A DNA stretch of 64,000 nt. It comes from JACCXG01 sp963785755 (GTDB lineage: Bacteria; Acidobacteriota; Vicinamibacteria; Vicinamibacterales; 2-12-FULL-66-21). Positions 51,001 to 59,024 of the stretch are shown here, piece after piece. Position 1 is the stretch's first letter. Each line of letters starts with the position of its first letter. The stretch is from contig CAWAXG010000071.1 in assembly GCA_963785755.1 (NCBI GenBank), positions 248,001-312,000 on the forward strand. The letters run 5' to 3'. A program made the translations under genes and the position numbers. Below the pieces are notes generated by a model that saw only the letters and a list, made by a program, of their open reading frames with translations, was not told the DNA's origin and searched no databases.

Positions 51001-52164
51001 GTGCATCCCGAACCGGAACAGGACATCGACCGGCTGATCCGCGAGCTCAATGCAACGCCGCAGCCTCAGCCGGTGCACGTCGGCGTTGGATCGACCGCGC
51101 GGCTCGAGCACTGGCTGCATGTCCTCGCCGAGAAACATGGCAGCGACCTGCTGCTGGTGGCCGGCGCGCCCCCATCGATTCGAGTCGACGGCAAGGTCAT
51201 TCCGCTCGCGGAAGGGCCGCTCGACGGGATCGACATCGAAGACGCCGTCACCCCGGCTCTGGCGCCGCATGCCCGACGCCAGTACCGGGACGCGCAGATA
51301 GCGGATGCCTCGTTCCGGCTGACTGGTCTCGGCCGGTTCAGGATCAATCTGCACCGCGAGCGCGGTCGCGCGGCAGCGGCGGTCCGGCTCCTGCCCGTAC
51401 GCGTTCCTCGCCTTGGCACATTGAGCCTGCCGCCGCAGGTCGAGCAGCTGGCGCAGCTGCCGCGAGGGCTGGTCCTTCTCGGCGGCCCGACCGGCTCGGG
51501 TAAGAGCACGACGCTCGCGGCCCTGGTCGAAGAGATCAACCGCCGGGATGCGCGTCACATCATCACGATCGAAGATCCGATCGAGTACGAGCACACGCAT
51601 CATGGCAGTCTGATCGAACAGGTGGAAATCGGCGTCGATGCGCCGGACTTTCCCACCGCTCTCCGGGCCGCGCTCCGGCAGGCTCCAGACGTCATCGTTG
51701 TCGGGGAGATGCGGGATCCCGAGACGATGCGGATCGCGCTGGCGGCCGCTGAAACGGGACACCTCGTGCTGTCGACGGTGCACACGACCGACGCGGCCTC
51801 GACGGTGTCGCGGATCGCCGATTCGTTCCCGGCCGAGCGTCAGAACACCATCCGGCAGGAGCTGGCGATGGCGCTGGCCGCCATCATGACGCAGACGCTG
51901 CTGCCGCGAGTTGGCGGGGGAGTGGTGCCGGCGGCGGAGTTGCTGATGGTCAGCTACGGCGCGCGGCAGCACATCAGAAAGAACGCACTGCAGCACCTGC
52001 ACCAGGAAACGACGATTACGCGACGCAACGGCTCGTTCACGTTCGAAGAATGCCTGGCGCGGCTCGTCAAGGAAGGCGCCGTCGAGTGGCGCGAGGCGCA
52101 GGGACGCGCGATCCACGTCGACGATTTCGAGCAGCTGGCGCCGAATCCCAGCCGGTCAGCCTGA
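51001..52164 (+). CDS. PilT/PilU-like twitching-motility ATPase
   Basis: A 387-residue secretion ATPase of the GspE/PilT family from GTG 51001. The N-terminal PAS-like part (about 35-130) has ASDLLL-type sequence (GSDLLLVAGAPPSIRVDG). The C-terminal core has Walker A GGPTGSGKSTT (161-171), the Asp box TIEDPIEYEH, the Walker B region VVGEMRDPETM and the His box GHLVLSTVHTTDA. It should drive pilus retraction. No other pil genes are in the window, so it is either an orphan or a relic. The RRNGSFTFEECLARLV tail differs from textbook PilT. It lies 33 bases after the permease gene. Confidence 0.88.
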   Translation: MHPEPEQDIDRLIRELNATPQPQPVHVGVGSTARLEHWLHVLAEKHGSDLLLVAGAPPSIRVDGKVIPLAEGPLDGIDIEDAVTPALAPHARRQYRDAQIADASFRLTGLGRFRINLHRERGRAAAAVRLLPVRVPRLGTLSLPPQVEQLAQLPRGLVLLGGPTGSGKSTTLAALVEEINRRDARHIITIEDPIEYEHTHHGSLIEQVEIGVDAPDFPTALRAALRQAPDVIVVGEMRDPETMRIALAAAETGHLVLSTVHTTDAASTVSRIADSFPAERQNTIRQELAMALAAIMTQTLLPRVGGGVVPAAELLMVSYGARQHIRKNALQHLHQETTITRRNGSFTFEECLARLVKEGAVEWREAQGRAIHVDDFEQLAPNPSRSA

Positions 52165-52208
52165 CGATCGCGACGGCTGGCGCCGCGTGAGCCGGGTGCG
52201 GTTCGTCG

Positions 52209-53003
52209 TCAGAGCGCGCCGCCGAGCCGCTGCTGGAGCTTCTCGCGATATCCGCGACTCAGCGTCAGGCGCGCACCCGTCCGCAGACACACCACGTACT
52301 CGCCGTTGAACCACGGCTGCAGCTCCTGCACCCGCTCGATGTTGACGATGTGGCAGCGGTGGATGCGGAAGAACACGTCTGGATCGAGCTGCGCCTCGAT
52401 GGCCGTCATGGTTTCGCGCAGCAGGTGCGCTTCCGGACCCACGTGCAGCTTGACGTAGTTGCCGGCCGCCTCAATCCAGTCAATCTCGTCGGTCCGGACG
52501 AAATAGACACGCCCGCCCGACTTGACGACGAACCGGTCCACCTTCTGCGGCGGCTCGCGCAGGTCGTTGACGAGCTCGAGGAGCCGGCGCTCGAGCTCTC
52601 CCTGCGAATGCTGCTGCAACTGTTGCCGGGCCCGGCCGAGGGCCTGCTGGAAGCGATCGCGATCGAAGGGCTTCAGCAGGTAGTCGAGCGCGCGAACGTC
52701 GAACGCCCGGAGGGCATATCGATCGTACGCCGTGACGAAGACGACGGGCGGCATGCGCGAGGGGCCAACCGCTTCGATCACATCGAAGCCCGTGGCTCCT
52801 GGCATCTGTACGTCGAGGAACACGAGATCGGGCTGGTGTGCCTGGATTGCGGCGATCGTTTCCTGGCCGTCCTGGCATTCGGCCACGATCTCGACCCAGC
52901 CTTCTTCTCCGAGCAGCATGCGCAGGCGTTCGCGGGCGAGCGGCTCGTCATCGGCGACGATGACGCGGGTGCGGACCGTTTGCGCTGCTGCGGTGGTCAT
53001 CAT
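52209..53003 (-). CDS. LytTR-family response regulator
   Basis: A 264-residue regulator. The receiver (about 12-130) has ADDE and phospho-acceptor Asp64 in LVFLDVQMPG, with the conserved lysine in YLLKPFDRDR. A LytTR DNA-binding domain follows (about 150-255), with WIEAAGNYVKLHV, FFRIHRCHIVNI and LTLSRGYREKL. The start (ATG 53003) overlaps the kinase stop by 4 bases (ATGA), confirming a LytS/LytTR-type pair. Targets are unknown. Such systems often control wall turnover or extracellular functions. Confidence 0.92.
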   Translation of the reverse strand: MMTTAAAQTVRTRVIVADDEPLARERLRMLLGEEGWVEIVAECQDGQETIAAIQAHQPDLVFLDVQMPGATGFDVIEAVGPSRMPPVVFVTAYDRYALRAFDVRALDYLLKPFDRDRFQQALGRARQQLQQHSQGELERRLLELVNDLREPPQKVDRFVVKSGGRVYFVRTDEIDWIEAAGNYVKLHVGPEAHLLRETMTAIEAQLDPDVFFRIHRCHIVNIERVQELQPWFNGEYVVCLRTGARLTLSRGYREKLQQRLGGAL

Positions 53004-54139
53004 GCGAGAGCCACCTGCGGTGTGGTGTCGGCCGGTCCGGCGACGTGCCGCTGCAGCGGGATCAGCATCTCGACGGCCAGACCGTCGTTCCCGTCGTTGA
53101 AGTCGAGCCGGTGTCCGGCGCCGTAGAGGCACTCGAGCCGGGCGCGGGTGTTGGACAGGCCGACGCCGTTCGTGAATCTCATGCGGCCGTTCTTGCCGAG
53201 GCCAACACCGTTGTCCCGGACTTCAATCCAGATCTTGTCCACTTTGCGTTTCGCCGAAATCTGCACCAGTCCGGCGCCGCTCTTCGGTGCGACTCCGTGC
53301 TTGATCGCGTTCTCGACGAGCGGCTGCAGGATCAGCCGCGGGACCTCGACATCGAGTGTCTCGGGGTCGATGTCGAATCGCACCGACAGGCGATCCTGGA
53401 AGCGGATCTGCTCGATCTCGAGATACTTCTGCAGGAACTCGAGCTCCTCTGTGAGCGGCACGCTGCCTGCGCCGGACCGGTCGAACGTCAGGCGCAGTAG
53501 ATCGCTGAGACGGCTGATCATCCGATCGGCGGCCTCCGGATCCGTGTGCAGCAGCGTCGAGATCGCGTGCAGGGTGTTGAACAGGAAATGTGGATGCAGC
53601 TCCGCCTGCAGGGTCTTGAGCCGCGCTTCCATGAGGCTCGTTTCCAGGTACGCCGCTTTGAGGGCTCGCGCCTGCGCCTCGCGGTAGTAATCGAGCGCAT
53701 AGCTGAGTCCGACGACGGCGGCGTAGGTGACCAGGCTCCAATCCAGGTTGCGAAGATAATTGCTTTGCGCGTACGTCAATGCGACCTGCGCCGGCATGGT
53801 GCGCAGCTCGGGCCACAGGATCGCCCGCATCGTCAGCATGATGGCCGCGTGAATCAGCGAGAATCCAACCGCCGCCAGCGCGTGTGTCGCGAGTGCCCGC
53901 AGCCAGTGATCCGAGTCGAGACGCACCCGCGCGGCGAGTCGGAAGATGGGGGCGATCAGGGAAGCCGGGACATACCAAAGCACGAGATTCAGGACGAGAA
54001 GCGGCCAAAGCTCGATCCCGTCGATCCGGGCGCGGGGATTCAGCGACGTGAGGCGATACGCTTGTGCGGTCGAGAACAATCCGAGGAGCGTGGCGACAGC
54101 AAAGACCCAACGCGCCGGCGGCGTCCACGCTTTTAACAT
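53000..54139 (-). CDS. LytS/YehU-type membrane sensor histidine kinase
   Basis: A 379-residue kinase from ATG 54139. Four hydrophobic helices span about 10-155, with no extracytoplasmic domain of note. The dimerisation helix is followed by LQAELHPHFLFNTLHAIS (phosphorylated His about 182) and the ATPase domain with PRLILQPLVENAIKHGV (N box) and DNGVGLGKNGRMRFTNGVGL (G boxes). It should phosphorylate the LytTR regulator encoded immediately downstream. A good promoter sits directly before it (TTGACG, 17 bases, GATAGT), with the -10 ending 6 bases before the ATG, so the mRNA is probably leaderless. Confidence 0.92.
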   Translation of the reverse strand: MLKAWTPPARWVFAVATLLGLFSTAQAYRLTSLNPRARIDGIELWPLLVLNLVLWYVPASLIAPIFRLAARVRLDSDHWLRALATHALAAVGFSLIHAAIMLTMRAILWPELRTMPAQVALTYAQSNYLRNLDWSLVTYAAVVGLSYALDYYREAQARALKAAYLETSLMEARLKTLQAELHPHFLFNTLHAISTLLHTDPEAADRMISRLSDLLRLTFDRSGAGSVPLTEELEFLQKYLEIEQIRFQDRLSVRFDIDPETLDVEVPRLILQPLVENAIKHGVAPKSGAGLVQISAKRKVDKIWIEVRDNGVGLGKNGRMRFTNGVGLSNTRARLECLYGAGHRLDFNDGNDGLAVEMLIPLQRHVAGPADTTPQVALA

Positions 54140-54145
54140 CAAACC

Positions 54146-54174
54146 ACTATCCGCCGCCGGATGGGCTGCGTCAA
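54146..54174 (-). promoter_or_regulatory. Promoter of the LytS-type kinase operon (leaderless)
   Basis: On the minus strand TTGACG (54174-54169) and GATAGT (54151-54146) are 17 bases apart. The -10 ends 6 bases before ATG 54139, which puts the transcript start at the A of the start codon. The remaining 115 bases of this gap hold a CACTCT/AGAGTG inverted repeat around 54217-54249 and nothing else clear. Confidence 0.65.
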
Positions 54175-54289
54175 GGGAATGACAAGTGTTTTTCCGTCTT
54201 CGTAACAGCGGTCCGACACTCTGATTTGTTCACTCGTCATCTAAGAGTGCGGTTGGTCACGCCGGAATGGCTATTCGTCCCAAACCGGA

Positions 54290-55435
54290 TCAATACTCGG
54301 CAGCCACAACGATGAGCGTGGCATCGTCCTGGAATCTGCCGGCGGTGAAGTTGCTGACGGCATCGACGAGTCGTGCCTGCAGGGCAGGCGCGCTGCAGGC
54401 TCGGTGCTCGATGGCCAGGGTCAACAGCTGATCTTCGCCGAACTCCTCGTCCTGCGCGTTCCGCGCCTCGGTGATCCCGTCGGTATAGAAAACGAGCCGA
54501 TCACCGCGGCCGATGGTCACCGAGCCCTGCAGGTACGCTCGATCGGCGAAGACACCCAGTACAGCGCCACCGTCCGCGAGGCGCTCGACTGTGCCTTCCG
54601 CCCGCACGAGGATCGGCGGATAGTGTCCAGCGTTCGAGTAGGTCAGCGTTCCGAGGTCGGCGTCGATGACGCAATAGAAGAAGCTGATGAAGCGATCCTC
54701 GGCGATATGTCCGCAGAGGACGCGGTTGACCTGTTGACACAGCTCCTGCGGCTGCGCCGCGTCCGTCGCAAAGGCCCTGACCGCCGCCTGCAGGTTCGAC
54801 ATCAGCAGCGCCGCGGGAATGCCCTTGCCGACGACGTCCGCGATCGAGAGGGCGAGGCGGCTGCGGCCGAACCCGATGGCGTCGAAGCAGTCGCCGCCGA
54901 CGCCTGACGCGGGCTGCCACGACGTGGCGATCTCGAATCCCTCCAGGTCGGGCATGATCGAAGGCAGCAGCTTGCGCTGGATCCGTCGCGCCTCGTCCAA
55001 CTCGCGCCGTTTGTCGAGCGCCTCCTGCCGTCGCTCGCGTCCCTGCTCGATTTCGTTGCGCAGCATCGCGATGAGCGCGGAGTTGTCCCACGGCTTCTGC
55101 ACGAAGTCGCGAACGCCGCGGCGCATCGCTTCGACCGCGAGATCGACCGATCCCCATCCCGTCATCACGACGACCGGCAGCGTGCTGTCGATCGCCTGAA
55201 TCCGCGACAACAGGTCGATGCCTTCACGTCCGGAGGTCGTATCGCCGGTGTAGTTGAGGTCCATCAGCAGCAGATCGAACTGCCGACCGCGCAGCGCGGA
55301 CAGCGCCGCGTCCGGCGTATTGACGGTGTCGAGGAGAAATCCCTCCGGTTTCAGCAGGAGCCGCAACGCGTCGATCAGATCGGACTGATCGTCTGCAATG
55401 AGAATCCGGGGCTGGATGCCGCAGTCCACAGTCAT
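54290..55435 (-). CDS. Receiver-PP2C (RsbU-type) phosphatase
   Basis: A 381-residue cytoplasmic protein. The receiver (about 8-125) has ILIADDQ, phospho-acceptor Asp59 in LLLMDLNYTGDTTSG and the conserved lysine in FVQKPWDNS. A coiled coil (about 128-155) leads to the SpoIIE phosphatase (about 165-380), with VGGDCFDAIG, IADVVGKGIPAALLM, VFYTDGITEARN and DDATLIV. Phosphorylation of the receiver would switch the phosphatase, probably towards an anti-anti-sigma factor. The extended loop after Asp59 is typical of this group. It lies 150 bases upstream of the LytS gene on the same strand, and is probably independent. Confidence 0.9.
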   Translation of the reverse strand: MTVDCGIQPRILIADDQSDLIDALRLLLKPEGFLLDTVNTPDAALSALRGRQFDLLLMDLNYTGDTTSGREGIDLLSRIQAIDSTLPVVVMTGWGSVDLAVEAMRRGVRDFVQKPWDNSALIAMLRNEIEQGRERRQEALDKRRELDEARRIQRKLLPSIMPDLEGFEIATSWQPASGVGGDCFDAIGFGRSRLALSIADVVGKGIPAALLMSNLQAAVRAFATDAAQPQELCQQVNRVLCGHIAEDRFISFFYCVIDADLGTLTYSNAGHYPPILVRAEGTVERLADGGAVLGVFADRAYLQGSVTIGRGDRLVFYTDGITEARNAQDEEFGEDQLLTLAIEHRACSAPALQARLVDAVSNFTAGRFQDDATLIVVAAEY

Positions 55436-55593
55436 GCCGTGGTGCGCTTAACCAACAGATGTGCCAGCGCTGGATTCTCAATTGCGCTGTGAATTCCCCG
55501 AAAACCGCGCCGGCGCAGCTGTTCGGTTCCGGACAGCCCGGTCCCCGAAACGGGCGACGGCCTTGGTTTTGTGAATTGCCCTAATGCTGGGGC

Positions 55594-55622
55594 TTGAAGT
55601 CTGCCGACCGCTTTGCTAAGGT
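55594..55622 (+). promoter_or_regulatory. Promoter of the small CxxC protein gene
   Basis: TTGAAG (55594-55599) and TAAGGT (55617-55622) are 17 bases apart, ending 12 bases before ATG 55635. Confidence 0.4.
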
Positions 55623-55643
55623 CTACCGTTCGCGATGGTAGAC
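55621..55643 (+). promoter_or_regulatory. Hairpin enclosing a start codon
   Basis: GTCTACC (55621-55627) and GGTAGAC (55637-55643) are perfect complements with a 9-base loop, GTTCGCGAT. The ATG (55635-55637) straddles the end of the loop and the first base of the 3' arm, so the start is partly hidden in a stem. This could limit translation. Confidence 0.5.
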
Positions 55644-55868
55644 GACCGACAAATCGACCGGCGACAGGGCAGTGAGTCCGGAACTGGCGTCCGCGCGTGT
55701 CCATGGTGTCAGGGGCCTCTGGTTCTGCAGCCGAGTTTTCCGCTGCGCCAGATGATTCCGGGCGATGCCCGTGCCAGGGCCGATGAGAACATTCCCGAGG
55801 CGCTGCGCACGATTCGCGCGTGGGTCTGCTCGACGCCGCACTGCAAGTTTCGCGAGACTGCCTTCTAG
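55635..55868 (+). CDS. Small zinc-ribbon-like protein
   Basis: A 77-residue protein with two cysteine pairs, ACPWCQG (about 21-27) and WVCSTPHC (about 63-70), in a zinc-ribbon arrangement. Between them lie Arg/Pro-rich turns (LRQMIPGDARARAD). No known family is recognised. Its TAG stop shares the CTAG tetramer with the TAG of the convergent DUF4097 gene. The start codon sits in a hairpin. The frame's codon use is ordinary and it has a promoter, so it is likely real, though only the cysteines support it. Confidence 0.55.
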   Translation: MVDDRQIDRRQGSESGTGVRACPWCQGPLVLQPSFPLRQMIPGDARARADENIPEALRTIRAWVCSTPHCKFRETAF

Positions 55869-56812
55869 GGGCCCTCCACCGCCGGCTCGTCCTTCCGCTC
55901 TCGGTCTTTCGATCGCGGCGCCACCGTGCCTTCCCGCCGCAAATGAATCGTTCCGGAGAATGACTCGATTTCAAACTCGGCGCTCCCGCCTCCGAGCGTG
56001 TAGGTCGCCCGCCGCCCTCTGCCGACTTCGCCGCCCCGCTGCAGCGGCAGATTCGTTTGCAGGGTGCCGCTGTAGGTCCGGATGGAGAACGTGGCGCTCG
56101 TCGCGTCCGGCACGGCGACCGCGATGTTGCCGTTGTGCGAGGAGAATCGGTAGCGCCCGCGCTCCGATGCCGCGCCTTCATAGGTGACGTGCCCGTTCAC
56201 GGTGCTCGCTTCAACAGTCTCGGCGGTGATTTTCGTCAGCCGGATGGGGCCGTTGACCGTTTCAGCCACGATGTTGCCGCTGCTGCCGTCGACGCTCACG
56301 CCCTGGTTGATTGAACTGAGGGTAATGCGGCCCCGGGCGCCGCTCACTTTGATGTCCCCCTCGATCGATTTCGCGAAGACGAAGGTTGACCCGCCGTTGA
56401 TCACGATGTCGCCGCGGACCGTGTCGGCGCTGACTTCGCTCTGGAGCCCATCAACCGCGATGTAGGCGAAATGTCCGTCGATCTTGACCGGCATCCATGC
56501 CGGGGCGTTGATCTCGTAGTCGACCGACGCGGGACCGGGTGAGCCCGCGGAACCGACCGTCACGCCGGATGCGACGGCGCGGACCGACACGCGAGAGCGC
56601 GCCGTGTGGCGTGCTTGAACGCGTACGGCATCGCGCTCCCAGGCGCGAACGATTATTTCGCCCGCATAGTTGTTCACGGTCAGCCGTGCGCCACGGCTGA
56701 CCGGCACGATCTGATCGGTCTGCGCCGGCTTCGATGCGGAGCCTGTCTGAGCCAGCGCGGCCGGCGCCCCGATCGCGCCGAGCCAGGCCACGATGATGAG
56801 GGCCTTCGTCAA
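55865..56812 (-). CDS. DUF4097-type beta-helix protein, exported
   Basis: A 315-residue protein from TTG 56812, with GAGGA just upstream. The signal peptide (about 1-22) ends AALAQ. The mature part is a series of short beta repeats (for example GDIVINGGSTFVFAKSIEGDI and NGPIRLTKITAETVEASTVNG) typical of DUF4097 (adhesin-like right-handed beta-helix). It is the last gene of an ECF sigma/anti-sigma operon, so it is probably a target or accessory of that stress response. It may assist at the cell surface; molecular role unknown. Confidence 0.8.
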   Translation of the reverse strand: MTKALIIVAWLGAIGAPAALAQTGSASKPAQTDQIVPVSRGARLTVNNYAGEIIVRAWERDAVRVQARHTARSRVSVRAVASGVTVGSAGSPGPASVDYEINAPAWMPVKIDGHFAYIAVDGLQSEVSADTVRGDIVINGGSTFVFAKSIEGDIKVSGARGRITLSSINQGVSVDGSSGNIVAETVNGPIRLTKITAETVEASTVNGHVTYEGAASERGRYRFSSHNGNIAVAVPDATSATFSIRTYSGTLQTNLPLQRGGEVGRGRRATYTLGGGSAEFEIESFSGTIHLRREGTVAPRSKDRERKDEPAVEGP

Positions 56813-56850
56813 TCCTCAGATCCTCTTTGTCCTGCCGGCAGCCCGCGCGA

Positions 56851-57519
56851 TCACCCCGTGCGATCGATGATCCGCGTCGCGTGGCGCAGCAGCTCGAGCT
56901 TCCGGGCGCGCGCGCTGGCCAGATATGCGCTCAAGTAGCCGTTTGTGGGGTCGCTCGCCAGCGCCTCGCGGCACTGCGTAATGGCCCGATCGATCGTCTC
57001 GAGATTCTGCTGGAGAATCCGCAGCGTCTGTGGGTCCAGGCGGCTGCGACCCGCATCCAATGTCCGCTGCAGATCCGCGATCGCGTCATCGTACGCGTCA
57101 TCGGCGACATTGACCGGGGCAATCACCGGCACGGCCGGATCCGATTCGGCTGCAACCGGAGGAATATCGGTCCGCGGTCCCCCGAGCCTGGCCAGCCAGA
57201 CCATGCTCCCCGACAGCACCATGAGCGCAAGACCGGCCGCGATCAGCTGCGGCAGTGTGAACGAGAAGCGCCGTGCGACGCCGGCCGGCGCGGGCTGCGC
57301 GGCGCGGCCGTCGATTCGCTCCACGATCCCCGGCCAGAGAGTGGTTGCCGGTGGAGTGTCGGACAAGGTGCGGGCACGGGCCACGACCGCGCGGAGCCCG
57401 TCGACATCCGCCCGACAACGCGCGCAGGTCTGGAGATGCTGTTCGACGGTCGCACGCTCGGTCGCGCTCAGTTCGTCGTCCACGTACTCCGACAGGCGAT
57501 CGTTGACGGCCTCGTGCAT
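56851..57519 (-). CDS. Anti-sigma factor (zf-HC2, membrane)
   Basis: A 222-residue membrane anti-sigma factor. The N-terminal zinc-binding segment has H-x3-C-x2-C in QHLQTCARCRAD (about 28-39), and a transmembrane helix lies at about 91-110. The exported C terminus (about 115-222) is helical with TLRILQQNLETIDRAITQ and no recognised sensor. It starts 39 bases after the ECF sigma gene and would hold that sigma factor at the membrane. Compared with the other anti-sigma in the window it has a normal length. Confidence 0.88.
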   Translation of the reverse strand: MHEAVNDRLSEYVDDELSATERATVEQHLQTCARCRADVDGLRAVVARARTLSDTPPATTLWPGIVERIDGRAAQPAPAGVARRFSFTLPQLIAAGLALMVLSGSMVWLARLGGPRTDIPPVAAESDPAVPVIAPVNVADDAYDDAIADLQRTLDAGRSRLDPQTLRILQQNLETIDRAITQCREALASDPTNGYLSAYLASARARKLELLRHATRIIDRTG

Positions 57520-57558
57520 GTGGGTCCTTCTTCTTGTTCTTGGTCCGCTTGCTATTCC

Positions 57559-58158
57559 TCAGCCCAGATGCCGGCGCAGCATCATCCTGGCACGGTGCAG
57601 CTGCGCCTTCGACGTGCCAGGTGAGATGCCGAGCAGGGATCCGATCTCGTGATGCTTATAGCCCTCGACATCGTGCAGCACGAAGATTTCGCGCGCGCCG
57701 TCGGGGAGCTTCTCGAGCGCCGTCTCGAAATCCATCGAGATATCCCGTGGGCGCGGAGGAGCCGAGAGCGTCTCGAAAATCGCCTCGCCATCGTAGAACC
57801 GCTGGCGCCGCGTCGCCTCGGTGCGGAAGCGTTCGATGATGACATTGACCGCGAGACGGTGCAGCCAGGTGCCGAACGCGGAATCCCCACGGAACGTGGC
57901 GAGCTTCTGCCAGACGCGGACGAAGATATCCTGGGTCAGTTCGTCGACGTCCCGGCCACCCGCCATGCGGCGTACCAGGCTATGCACTCGGGGGAGATGC
58001 GTGGCGTAGAGCTGCTCGAACGCGCGGACGTCGCCCGCCGCGGCCTGCTTGACACAGTCCGCCGCCGCGATCCCCGGCGGATCGTCTCGGCTATCGCTTT
58101 CGGACCGCAGCAGTAGGGCTCCAGTCAAATCGCCGACGCTTCCAACGCCTTCAGGCAT
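57559..58158 (-). CDS. ECF RNA polymerase sigma factor
   Basis: A 199-residue sigma factor from ATG 58158 (a TTG at 58176 with GGAGGAG upstream is also possible). Region 2 includes VKQAAAGDVRAFEQLY and VDELTQDIFVRVWQKL (about 35-100), region 4 LPDGAREIFVLHDVEGYKHHEI and the helix-turn-helix SLLGISPGTSKAQLHRARMMLRRHL (given in part). The N terminus is about 30 residues longer than in the first ECF protein here. It is followed by its anti-sigma factor and a DUF4097 protein, a common operon type in Acidobacteriota. No TGAAAC-type self-regulatory promoter was found for it. Confidence 0.9.
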   Translation of the reverse strand: MPEGVGSVGDLTGALLLRSESDSRDDPPGIAAADCVKQAAAGDVRAFEQLYATHLPRVHSLVRRMAGGRDVDELTQDIFVRVWQKLATFRGDSAFGTWLHRLAVNVIIERFRTEATRRQRFYDGEAIFETLSAPPRPRDISMDFETALEKLPDGAREIFVLHDVEGYKHHEIGSLLGISPGTSKAQLHRARMMLRRHLG

Positions 58159-58260
58159 GACGCCTGCCAGTGCCAAGCTCCTCCCCCGGGCGACCGAACG
58201 CCCATGACCCGGTCGGTGTTTCTACAGCTTGGACGGGCGGTGTTGTCCTGAAGGTTGGAA

Positions 58261-59013
58261 CTACTTCAATACGTCGTAAGGGTCGATCGGGGTTCCTTCC
58301 CACCAGCGTTTGGCCTCCGACAGGCGGAAAATCGCGAAATGGAGATGCGGCGTGTTCTTCGGGGCGTTGCCGGAGACGCCGACATAGCCGATGACCTGGC
58401 CCTTTTTCACCTGCTGGCCTTCGACCAGCCCTTCGGAATACCGGTCGAGGTGGGCGTAGTAATAACAGAACCGCTCCGTAGGATCGAACTGGTAGATGGT
58501 GATGCCTCCGGCCTTGCTCAAGAAAAGCCGGGCGATCTTCCCGTCTTCGACGGCTTTTACCGGCGTGTGATGCGGCGCCAGAATGTCCATGGCTTCGTGC
58601 AGGCGGCCACCGCGGCTGTCGGCGAACGAGCGGGTCAGGTCCTTCTCGGTAATGCCCTCGACGGGAATCAGGAGATCCCGGTCTTCCAGTTCCGCGGCGG
58701 GCGGTGCGGTCAGCACGGGCTCAGGCGATGGCGGTGGCGTGACGACGTCCGGTGACGCGCCGGTCGTCCCGACGGGCCGGGCCGCATCGCGCGGACGGAT
58801 GACCGGGTCACCGACGTCGTCGATCACATCCTTCCAGCGGTCGATCGCCGAAGGGACCATGGTCGGATGTTGCTGCCGCGCGGCGCGGGTGCCGATGACG
58901 TTGCCGTACTGCCACACGATCGCGGAGACGAGGAAGGCGCCGGCGATGAAGCCGACTCCGGTGCCTGCCGCGAATGTCCGGGCCCTGGCTTTGAACTGCG
59001 CTGTTGGTCGCAC
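58261..59013 (-). CDS. M23-family (LytM) peptidoglycan endopeptidase
   Basis: A 250-residue protein from GTG 59013, chosen for GAGGGA before it; a TTG at 59028 overlapping the previous stop is possible. An N-terminal helix (about 11-35) anchors it. The LytM domain (about 115-245) has the zinc ligands in RLHEAMDI (H-x-x-x-D) and HLHFAI, with the core GYVGVSGNAPKNTPHLHF. It cleaves peptide crosslinks in the wall. It is the last of three cell-wall genes in an operon with an L,D-transpeptidase and a metallophosphoesterase. Confidence 0.9.
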   Translation of the reverse strand: MRPTAQFKARARTFAAGTGVGFIAGAFLVSAIVWQYGNVIGTRAARQQHPTMVPSAIDRWKDVIDDVGDPVIRPRDAARPVGTTGASPDVVTPPPSPEPVLTAPPAAELEDRDLLIPVEGITEKDLTRSFADSRGGRLHEAMDILAPHHTPVKAVEDGKIARLFLSKAGGITIYQFDPTERFCYYYAHLDRYSEGLVEGQQVKKGQVIGYVGVSGNAPKNTPHLHFAIFRLSEAKRWWEGTPIDPYDVLK

Positions 59014-59024
59014 GCATCCCTCGC

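Noticed and set aside
48679..52116. A 1145-codon open frame on the minus strand
   Set aside because: It runs antisense across the MacB-like permease and the PilT-like gene, is made of D, R, E, H and Q-rich low-complexity sequence and matches no protein pattern. It is a shadow of GC-rich coding sequence.
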